Positions 1 to 5,257 of a DNA stretch of 9,253 bases are shown piece after piece. The notes beneath the pieces are model-generated. The model searched no databases and was not told the origin of the DNA. It worked only from the letters and a program-made list of their open reading frames with translations. Origin of the DNA: Desulfobacteraceae bacterium (GTDB lineage Bacteria > Desulfobacterota > DSM-4660 > Desulfatiglandales > Desulfatiglandaceae); NCBI GenBank assembly GCA_011042035.1, contig DQZA01000273.1, positions 1-9,253 on the forward strand, written 5' to 3'. A program made the position numbers and the translations under genes. Every line of letters begins with the position of its first letter. Positions within the stretch are counted from its first letter, which is position 1.

Positions 1-534
1 CGGCGAGAAGTAAAGACAAGGACAATGTCAATGCTGGGCAATAAGGTAAAGGGAGATCTTGCCTCCGGCAAAATATACGTGCTCCGCCCTGATCTATTGA
101 AAGTAGAGCAGAAGAGCCCAAGGGAAGAGGCCCTTGTTACTGACGGAAATCTACTGTGGTGGATCATACCCGAGGAAAAAAAGGTGTACCAGTATTCCTC
201 TGAACAGTTCGGGCAAGAACTACGCATCATAGCAGATCTCTGGGAAGCACCTTCAAGGTTGAAGAACCGGTTCAATATCACCTTAGTGGAAGAGAAAGAT
301 CCGAGCCGCCTGCTGCTAGAAATGATCCCCTCACCACCTTGGGAAAATATCGATAGGATCAAGGTGCAGGTCTCGAGGGAATTTGACCTTCAGGTGCTGG
401 ACATCATCAATCCCATTGGTACCACCACCCGATTCTATTTTGATAAGATCGTGCCGGCTAAAAGACTCACCAAGGAAAGCTTCAAATTTACGGTACCCGA
501 TGGCTTCACCGTAATCCATGAAGTAAATCAATGA
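1..534 (+). CDS. lolA: LolA-family outer-membrane lipoprotein carrier, 3' part
   Basis: The reading frame is open from base 1 to the TGA at 532-534, giving about 177 C-terminal residues. The signal peptide and N-terminal strands lie outside the window. An internal ATG at 25 is unlikely to be the true start, because residues just before it read on in frame and the family begins earlier. LolA chaperones carry lipoproteins across the periplasm from the LolCDE exporter to the outer membrane. The visible signs are the family core with 'SGKIYVLRPDLLKVEQ', then 'LVTDGNLLWWIIPEEKKVY' (the usual 'SDGktlWlydP...qv' strand pair), alternating beta strands, and a C-terminal 'FKFTVPDGFTVI' like the family's closing strand. 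The end overlaps the convergent VWA gene by 7 bp. A related LolA-like fold protein with another lipid or lipoprotein cargo cannot be excluded, as the N-terminus is missing. Confidence 0.75.
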   Translation, partial: RREVKTRTMSMLGNKVKGDLASGKIYVLRPDLLKVEQKSPREEALVTDGNLLWWIIPEEKKVYQYSSEQFGQELRIIADLWEAPSRLKNRFNITLVEEKDPSRLLLEMIPSPPWENIDRIKVQVSREFDLQVLDIINPIGTTTRFYFDKIVPAKRLTKESFKFTVPDGFTVIHEVNQ

Positions 535-1733
535 ATCATTACTCTAGAAAGCACATAGCCCACCCTCTTGAGACTTTCCAGGCTGTTCGCTGGGAGCAGG
601 TAATCTATATAGGGCAGGGCTGCTTGCATTCCCCGACATATGGGCTCAAATGCGGGATCTCCTGCCAGTGGATTCAGCCAGATGGTACAATGGGCCTTTG
701 AATTAAGCTGTGCCATCTCCCTCCTTAGAAGCTCCTTAGCACCAAGGTCCCATCCATCGCTAAGTATGATCACCACTGCCCTTCTGTCTATCAGTGTCGC
801 CCCATGTCCCTGATTGAACTGATGAAGCGAATACCCTATCCTGGTTCCCCCCGACCATTCAGGAACTTTCCTTACCATCTCCTTTAGCGCCTTTTCCACA
901 TCGAGATGCCTGACCAGCGGTGTAACATGCGCAAGACTTGTAGAAAACACAAACACCTCTGCCTTTGGCCCAATACCCCTGAGTCCCAATAAAAAAGGAA
1001 TCACAAACCTTGCATATCTTTCCATGGATCCGCTTACATCAGCAAGTATCACGAGTCGCTTCAACCGTTTCTTTTTTTCTTTGTAAAAAAGCTCCATGGG
1101 TATTCCACCGTACTTAAGGCTTTTTCTGGCCACCTTGGGGAAATCCATAAGGCTCCTTTTTTGGTGCACTTTATGCAACCGCCTTGTCTTGGCGGTCTTA
1201 AAACTTCCCATTATTCTCTTCAAGGCAAGCTGGGCAACGGCGATGTCCTCTTTTTCAAATTTTCCAACATCAGCCTTCTCAACTCCTGACACAGGGCTAT
1301 AACCTATTTTCCTCATCCAGCCTTGCTCAACCCCTTTATCACCCTTTTCACCAGGTTCCTGCTCAATTTCAATCAGATTTTTAGGACTTACCTTTTTTTC
1401 TTTTCCCTCTTCTTGGTCTTTTCCCCCGGGCTCAGCCGCTCCTTTGTCACCTTCTGCTGGCACGGTCCAATATTGATCAAAAAGGCCGCTAAATTGGGTC
1501 CATTCCAGGTCACTTGACACCAGGTTGGCCCTGAGAGCATCAAAAAACTCATCCTTCCTATAAATATCCACCCTTTCGAGGCTTCTGAGGGCATCCTGTA
1601 TGCTACTTTGATAAACCCGAAATCCCCGCTGTTTTAGAAAATAGCCAAAGCCGATTACTCGTGCGGCCAATCCCGACACAAAGGCACTGCCTTTGGTATC
1701 CTGGTTATAAGAAGTAGGCAGCCCTCTTTTCAT
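528..1733 (-). CDS. CoxE-like von Willebrand factor A domain protein, partner of the MoxR ATPase
   Basis: This is a 401-aa protein. Residues 1-90 form a helical N-terminal region. Residues 93-135 are a charged, low-complexity Glu/Lys/Gly linker. A basic stretch around 180-226 precedes the VWA domain at about 227-400. The metal-ion-dependent adhesion site is intact: D232-V-S234-G-S236, T297 in 'SGGTRIG', and D326 in 'ILSDGWD'. The family (CoxE-like, often beside MoxR ATPases) acts in cytoplasmic AAA+/VWA complexes that remodel or mature metalloenzymes; the best-known case is CoxD/CoxE in insertion of the Cu-Mo centre of aerobic CO dehydrogenase. No CO dehydrogenase gene is in this window, so the client is unknown. 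The gene starts 29 bp inside the end of the upstream moxR gene, implying translational coupling. ATG at 1733 has GGGG 5 nt upstream and a stronger AGGAG 13 nt upstream. Its end overlaps the convergent LolA gene. Confidence 0.88.
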   Translation of the reverse strand: MKRGLPTSYNQDTKGSAFVSGLAARVIGFGYFLKQRGFRVYQSSIQDALRSLERVDIYRKDEFFDALRANLVSSDLEWTQFSGLFDQYWTVPAEGDKGAAEPGGKDQEEGKEKKVSPKNLIEIEQEPGEKGDKGVEQGWMRKIGYSPVSGVEKADVGKFEKEDIAVAQLALKRIMGSFKTAKTRRLHKVHQKRSLMDFPKVARKSLKYGGIPMELFYKEKKKRLKRLVILADVSGSMERYARFVIPFLLGLRGIGPKAEVFVFSTSLAHVTPLVRHLDVEKALKEMVRKVPEWSGGTRIGYSLHQFNQGHGATLIDRRAVVIILSDGWDLGAKELLRREMAQLNSKAHCTIWLNPLAGDPAFEPICRGMQAALPYIDYLLPANSLESLKRVGYVLSRVMIH

Positions 1734-2604
1734 CGTTTCCCCAGATCTCCTCTTTGAACTTTTGGATATCTTCCTGATATTTTAATATGCATCCAAGAGT
1801 CTCCATTACAACGGCCTCGTCAAGGTAGTCTCGGTGCATTTCCACCAATGCCCTTGCCCAGTCCAGCGTCTCAGATACCCCAGGCCTTTTAAGCAAATCC
1901 TCCTGCCTAAGCCGCTGCATGAAGCGAGCAACCTGTTCCGCAAAGCTACCATCAATACCTGGAAGCTTGGCCATAATTATCTTATATTCTTTTTCAAAAG
2001 AAGGATAATCGATCCAGTGATAGAGACAGCGGCGTTTCAATGCATCATGCACATCCCGGGTACGATTGGAAGTGACTATTACATGGGGCGTGTGTTTAGC
2101 TCGGATGGTACCTACCTCCGGTATGGTTATCTGAAAATCCGATAGCACCTCCAAGAGGAACGCCTCAAATTCTTCATCAGAGCGATCAATTTCGTCTATG
2201 AGAAGCACTGGTGCTGTCAGATCAGAGCGGACAATAGCCTCCAGCAATGGCCTCCGGATAAGAAATTGCTCGCTAAAAAGCACCCTTTCAATCTCCTCCT
2301 TGCTTCCCTTTTCCGTTTCCTGAAGCCTTATATAAAGCAATTGCTTTGGATAATTCCACTCATATAAGGCAGTGGTAGCATCCAGTCCTTCGTAGCATTG
2401 AAGGCGAATAAGCTCTGCTTCAAAAATCTTGGCCATAACAAGCGCTACTTCGGTCTTTCCTACCCCCGGCTCCCCTTCAAGAAATATGGGCTTTTGCAGC
2501 CGATGGGAAAGGAAAAGAACAGTGGCCAAAGACCGATCAGCAATATAATTGGCCTCTGCCATCTTTTCCATAACTTGATCAACTGAATCAAACCCAGTCA
2601 CCAC
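1705..2604 (-). CDS. MoxR-type AAA+ ATPase (CoxD-like)
   Basis: The protein is 299 aa from the GTG at 2604. It carries Walker A 'GEPGVGKT' (about residues 44-51), Walker B 'LLIDEID' (134-140), a sensor-1 Asn in 'VIVTSNRTRD' (near 180), the arginine pair in 'LKRRC' (191-192), and a C-terminal lid containing 'RPGVSETLDWARAL'. These identify the MoxR family, whose cytoplasmic hexamers use ATP to remodel clients together with a VWA protein. The frame stays open to a GTG at 2625. However, an AGGAGG lies between the two (2611-2616), so I place the start at the GTG at 2604, 6 nt downstream. A second GTG follows at once (2601) and could also be used. It is first in a two-gene minus-strand operon with the VWA gene and divergent from the small gene at 2758. 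The client protein is not identifiable here. Confidence 0.88.
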   Translation of the reverse strand: MVTGFDSVDQVMEKMAEANYIADRSLATVLFLSHRLQKPIFLEGEPGVGKTEVALVMAKIFEAELIRLQCYEGLDATTALYEWNYPKQLLYIRLQETEKGSKEEIERVLFSEQFLIRRPLLEAIVRSDLTAPVLLIDEIDRSDEEFEAFLLEVLSDFQITIPEVGTIRAKHTPHVIVTSNRTRDVHDALKRRCLYHWIDYPSFEKEYKIIMAKLPGIDGSFAEQVARFMQRLRQEDLLKRPGVSETLDWARALVEMHRDYLDEAVVMETLGCILKYQEDIQKFKEEIWGNDEKRAAYFL

Positions 2605-2610
2605 TTTTCT

Positions 2611-2616
2611 CCTCCT
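2611..2616 (-). promoter_or_regulatory. Shine-Dalgarno AGGAGG deciding the moxR start
   Basis: A perfect AGGAGG on the minus strand stands 6 nt before the GTG at 2604-2602 and 9 nt before the adjacent GTG at 2601-2599. It lies inside the longest open frame, which argues against the upstream GTG at 2625 and for a GTG start at 2604 or 2601. Confidence 0.8.
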
Positions 2617-2757
2617 TTGAAGCACCCGAATAGAGTCTCTTTTTTCCCGCGCTTTTCCCTCTTTGCAAAAATGGATTCCTTATGCTAATAGTTCAACCTT
2701 AATCACCCTTGAGCCGATTCTCATCTTGGGACCAGCTTTTGGGAAGAAAATTAGGTC

Positions 2758-3051
2758 ATGAAAAAAACAGCCTCACACAAAAAGCGCGGACCCACCCGCA
2801 AAGAATTGACGCTTCGAGAGCTAGAACAAAAGGTAGCACAAAAGGGCATACAAATCCATTACGATAAGCTCGAAACCGCGGGCCTAAAGCTTAAAGGGGG
2901 GCTGTGCAAAATAAGAGGCGAAATCCATCTATACGTTGACAAGAGAAAGTCTATAGAGGAAAAAATTGCCATTTTGACCGATTGCTGCATAGCACCCCTA
3001 GCCGGTATTCCAGAATCTTTTCCTGATGAATCCGCTGAAAATCATTCATAA
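2758..3051 (+). CDS. Small hypothetical protein, 97 aa, coupled to dacB
   Basis: I do not recognise a named family. The protein has a strongly basic N-terminus (residues 1-20), a predicted helix with 'LRELEQKVAQKGIQIHYDKLE', then a glycine/lysine turn 'LKLKGGLCKIRGEIHLYVDKRKS' that looks like two beta strands, and a second helix 'IEEKIAILTDCC'. It has three cysteines (one in 'GLCKI', two in 'DCC') and no signal peptide or membrane segment, so it should be cytoplasmic. The helix-strand-strand-helix pattern and the sensible codon use suggest a real small gene. Its 3' end overlaps the start of dacB by 26 bp, so the two are probably co-transcribed, but this does not show a shared function. The ribosome binding site before ATG 2758 is weak (TTAGGTC). 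No convincing promoter is visible in the 153-bp divergent region with moxR. Confidence 0.65.
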   Translation: MKKTASHKKRGPTRKELTLRELEQKVAQKGIQIHYDKLETAGLKLKGGLCKIRGEIHLYVDKRKSIEEKIAILTDCCIAPLAGIPESFPDESAENHS

Positions 3052-4309
3052 TTTTGGAAACCTTACCAAATGCCACTCCCGTAGGGCTTTGTCCTGTATT
3101 GCTCTTGGCGTTTTTCTCGCTACAACAATACTGTCCACAGAAAGGCTTCTTGCCCACACGCGTTGTTTAAACCAAATAAAATCCACGGATTCCCTGATTC
3201 TGGCTGACCCTGAGGGCCACCCGATCCTTGCGAAGAATGCTTCAGCGCCAAGGATCCCCGCCTCCACACTAAAATTATTGACAAGCTTAGCGGCAATACA
3301 CGAGCTGGGTCTTGACTATCGTTTCAAGACAGCATTTTATACCGACAAACAACATAACCTCATAGTAAAGGGCTATGGTGATCCATTGCTGATATCAGAG
3401 GTTCTTGAAAAAATAGCGCAAAGGATCCCTGGCAAGATACCTTTTGTAAATTCCATCGTACTGGACAATAGCTATTTCTCTCGTTCTATATCAATCCCCG
3501 GCAGAGGTCATAGCACCAATCCCTACGATGCACCACCGTCAGCCCTATCGGCAAATTTCAGCACCATTAAAATAGCACGTGACAAGGAGGGCAGCGTCAT
3601 CTCTGATGAGCCCCAAACTCCCCTAACACCGTTGGCCAAAAAAATTGGGAGCAAAATTGATGCGGGAAGAGGTCGTTTTACTATCGGTGATGACCCCGAT
3701 CTTGCTGCCAGGTATGCTGGGGAATTAATATGCGAGTTTCTAATCAAGGCAGGCGTGGCCGTACATGGATCTATAAAACTTGGCTCCGTGCCCGAGGATG
3801 CAAAGCTGCTATTTGTATACCATTCCCCATTCACACTGAATCAGGTGATCCAGAAAATGCTCGAATATTCCAATAATTTTATAGCCCACCAGCTTCTTCT
3901 CACCATGGGAGCGGAAAGGTTTGCACCCCCTGGAACCCTTAACAAGGGCCTTGAGGTGCTGCGGAAATTTGCAAGAGAGGAGCTTGGGCTCCGACACGCC
4001 ACAATCGTGGAAGGCTCTGGGATATCGAGGAAAAATCGAATATCGGCCCAGGGCATGTTGAGGGTTCTGATGAGATTTCGGCCCCACCACGAGCTAATGA
4101 GAAGAAAGGGGAACCTCTATTATAAAACTGGCACCCTAAAGGAGGTAAGGACGTGCGCAGGCTATATCGAAGATGGCGAAGACAAATTGCACCCCTTTGC
4201 CATATTCATTAATAGACCCTTGCCCAACTTGGATTCAATAATCCAATGTATCAAGGAGTCGATTGTTCCCAGGAAAAGAGCAAACAGAGTCACTGAGATA
4301 GAAAATTAG
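3026..4309 (+). CDS. dacB: D-alanyl-D-alanine carboxypeptidase/endopeptidase, PBP4 type (peptidase S13)
   Basis: The protein is 427 aa. A signal peptide fits residues about 19-43 (RR, then a hydrophobic run, possible cleavage at 'LLA-HT'), sending it to the periplasm. There it would trim pentapeptides or cut peptide cross-links in peptidoglycan. All three penicillin-binding motifs are present: S80-T-L-K83 (nucleophile Ser), S282-N-N284, and K367-T-G369. The S13-type 'EGSGIS' (329-334) is also present. Distances between motifs (202 and 85 residues) are shorter than in E. coli PBP4 (244 and 111 by its published residue numbers), so the inserted non-catalytic domains are reduced. The start is uncertain: ATG 3026 lies within the upstream gene and has no clear Shine-Dalgarno, and no good alternative exists before the signal sequence. 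The 3' end overlaps the convergent zinc-ribbon gene by 4 bp. Confidence 0.9.
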   Translation: MNPLKIIHNFGNLTKCHSRRALSCIALGVFLATTILSTERLLAHTRCLNQIKSTDSLILADPEGHPILAKNASAPRIPASTLKLLTSLAAIHELGLDYRFKTAFYTDKQHNLIVKGYGDPLLISEVLEKIAQRIPGKIPFVNSIVLDNSYFSRSISIPGRGHSTNPYDAPPSALSANFSTIKIARDKEGSVISDEPQTPLTPLAKKIGSKIDAGRGRFTIGDDPDLAARYAGELICEFLIKAGVAVHGSIKLGSVPEDAKLLFVYHSPFTLNQVIQKMLEYSNNFIAHQLLLTMGAERFAPPGTLNKGLEVLRKFAREELGLRHATIVEGSGISRKNRISAQGMLRVLMRFRPHHELMRRKGNLYYKTGTLKEVRTCAGYIEDGEDKLHPFAIFINRPLPNLDSIIQCIKESIVPRKRANRVTEIEN

Positions 4310-4590
4310 GACGGCTTTTTGAACAGATTCTCCAAGGCCTCTTTGGCCTGCTTGGCTTTGTCCATCCGCTTGACCGAAGACCCCCTGACTACGAAGTATT
4401 CGCACAAATTGGCCCTTTCCTTGTCCACCACCCGTTCGGCCATGACCTCTTTGCACTCGTTGTAGGAATGGGGATCATAGAATTTGCACTGTTTGCAACA
4501 GTGCAAATCCCTCCCGCAGTTCGGACAGACATCCCTCCTACTAATGGGGCCGTGCACCTCAATTTCCGTACCGCAAAAAACACAATTCAT
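4306..4590 (-). CDS. Small cysteine-rich zinc-ribbon protein, 94 aa
   Basis: The frame opens at a TTG (4596), but the ATG at 4590 is the better start, because GAGGGAG sits 7 nt upstream. The 94-residue product has nine cysteines at positions 3, 6, 22, 25, 31, 32, 35, 46 and 63. C3-x2-C6 and C22-x2-C25 ('CPNCGRDLHCC') make a classic zinc ribbon. C31/C32, C35, C46 and C63 could form a second metal site ('CKQCKFYD...ECKE...NLCEYF'). The C-terminus (about 76-94) is a Lys-rich helix. There is no signal peptide. The family is uncharacterised as far as I know; nucleic-acid binding or redox sensing are possible, but nothing here decides. It converges with dacB (4 bp overlap) and is divergent from the archease-rtcB operon, with which it shares a 151-bp intergenic region holding a tandem repeat. 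Confidence 0.82.
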   Translation of the reverse strand: MNCVFCGTEIEVHGPISRRDVCPNCGRDLHCCKQCKFYDPHSYNECKEVMAERVVDKERANLCEYFVVRGSSVKRMDKAKQAKEALENLFKKPS

Positions 4591-4597
4591 ATTCAAA

Positions 4598-4604
4598 CTC
4601 CCTC
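4598..4604 (-). promoter_or_regulatory. Shine-Dalgarno of the zinc-ribbon gene
   Basis: GAGGGAG on the minus strand, 7 nt before the ATG at 4590-4588, selects that ATG over the TTG two codons upstream. Confidence 0.75.
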
Positions 4605-4641
4605 AATTGAACTTTTTATTTCTACCCACGCATTGCCACTG

Positions 4642-4697
4642 CCCAATAACCCGATATCCCACTACCCCAACATTCCACTATTCCATCACTCAAACCC
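4642..4697. repeat. Imperfect 8-bp tandem repeat, consensus YCCAMYAY
   Basis: Read in steps of eight, the plus strand gives CCCAATAA, CCCGATAT, CCCACTAC, CCCAACAT, TCCACTAT, TCCATCAC and a degraded TCAAACCC. Position 2 is C in all seven units, position 3 is C in six, and positions 4 and 7 are A in six. On the other strand the unit reads about RTRKTGGR (for example ATAGTGGA). The period is not a multiple of three, so this is not coding, although an antisense frame happens to stay open across it. The array lies between the start of the zinc-ribbon gene and the -35 of the archease promoter, ending 8 bp before TTGACT. It could be a protein-binding array, part of the zinc-ribbon leader, or a degenerate repeat without function. 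Confidence 0.7.
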
Positions 4698-4705
4698 CAT
4701 GCGCT

Positions 4706-4734
4706 TTGACTTTTTCCTACCCCCTCTATAGAAT
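4706..4734 (+). promoter_or_regulatory. Sigma-70-type promoter of the archease-rtcB operon
   Basis: TTGACT at 4706-4711 (5 of 6 to TTGACA), a 17-bp spacer and TAGAAT at 4729-4734 (5 of 6 to TATAAT) form the best promoter in the window. Initiation 7-8 nt after the -10 would fall at 4741-4742, which is the first base of the archease ATG or one base before it. The start site is predicted from spacing only. Confidence 0.7.
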
Positions 4735-4741
4735 ATTAATT

Positions 4742-5173
4742 ATGGAGGCCAACAAACCTGATTTCCAGTTGCTCAACCATACAGCCGATCTCGGCATGAT
4801 AGTCCGCGGCAAGGATCTACAGGATCTGTTTGTCTCTGGCGCCAAGGCCCTTGTCCAACTCATGGTAAAACCCGAAAAGCCTACACCCATGCAGGAAGTT
4901 CCTATCTCCGTGGACGGCCAGGATCTTACTGATGTTTTCATCAGATGGCTCGGTGAAATCCTGTACCTATTCGAGGGCGACGGGCTCATTTTCCATGACA
5001 TTATGCAATTCAAGCTTACCGATTCGACCTGGCTCGAGGCCGTAGTTTTCGCTGCACCTTTTAACCCTAACAATGATGAGATTATCCATGAAATCAAGGC
5101 AGTAACATATCACCAGGCATATATTAACTGCACACAAGTTGGTTGGGAAGCAAGGGTTATTTTTGATATCTGA
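4742..5173 (+). CDS. Archease, activator of the RtcB RNA ligase
   Basis: The protein is 143 aa, the usual archease length. It has the family opening 'FQLLNHTADLGMIVRG' with the metal-ligand Asp at D16, the central 'DVFIRWLGEILYLFEGDG', the hallmark 'EIKAVTYHQ' (about 117-125), and the C-terminal 'GWEARVIFDI' with D142 near the end. Archease speeds RtcB guanylylation and allows multiple turnover in cytoplasmic tRNA splicing and RNA repair; rtcB follows 84 bp downstream on the same strand. The frame is open far upstream (an ATG at 4484), but that part is antisense to the zinc-ribbon gene and crosses the repeat. Homology begins just after ATG 4742. There is no Shine-Dalgarno in the 20 bases before that ATG, and the predicted transcription start coincides with it, so translation is probably leaderless. 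Confidence 0.92.
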   Translation: MEANKPDFQLLNHTADLGMIVRGKDLQDLFVSGAKALVQLMVKPEKPTPMQEVPISVDGQDLTDVFIRWLGEILYLFEGDGLIFHDIMQFKLTDSTWLEAVVFAAPFNPNNDEIIHEIKAVTYHQAYINCTQVGWEARVIFDI

Positions 5174-5219
5174 ATCACATCGCATCTAGGTTTTCAGCAA
5201 CGCAACCCATGTCTTTGTC

Positions 5220-5232
5220 GGCCCAGTGGGCC
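5220..5232. promoter_or_regulatory. Short palindrome in the archease-rtcB spacer
   Basis: GGCCCA-g-TGGGCC is a perfect 6-bp inverted repeat about one central base, 25 bp before the rtcB ATG and 15 bp before its GAGG. It could be a small operator, a weak mRNA hairpin or an RNA-processing site between the cistrons. It is short enough to be chance. Confidence 0.25.
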
Positions 5233-5257
5233 AAATAGCTTAGAAACGAGGCCAAAC

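Noticed and set aside
1096..1594. Several antisense open frames across the VWA linker region
   Set aside because: They are shadows of the low-complexity linker and the VWA frame, with no ribosome binding sites or family features.
2605..2757. Promoters for the divergent moxR and 97-aa genes
   Set aside because: TTGCAA (2663) and TATGCT (2681) are the only hints for the plus strand, but the spacer is 12 bp. TTGAAC on the minus strand has no -10 at proper distance. Real promoters probably lie here but I cannot place them.
3523..4090. Minus-strand open frames inside dacB
   Set aside because: They overlap a fully supported gene with intact catalytic motifs and show no recognisable domain.
4484..4741. 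Possible 5' extension of archease by 86 residues from ATG 4484
   Set aside because: The stretch is antisense to the zinc-ribbon gene and crosses the 8-bp repeat and the promoter. Archease similarity begins right after ATG 4742, and the 143-aa length fits the family.
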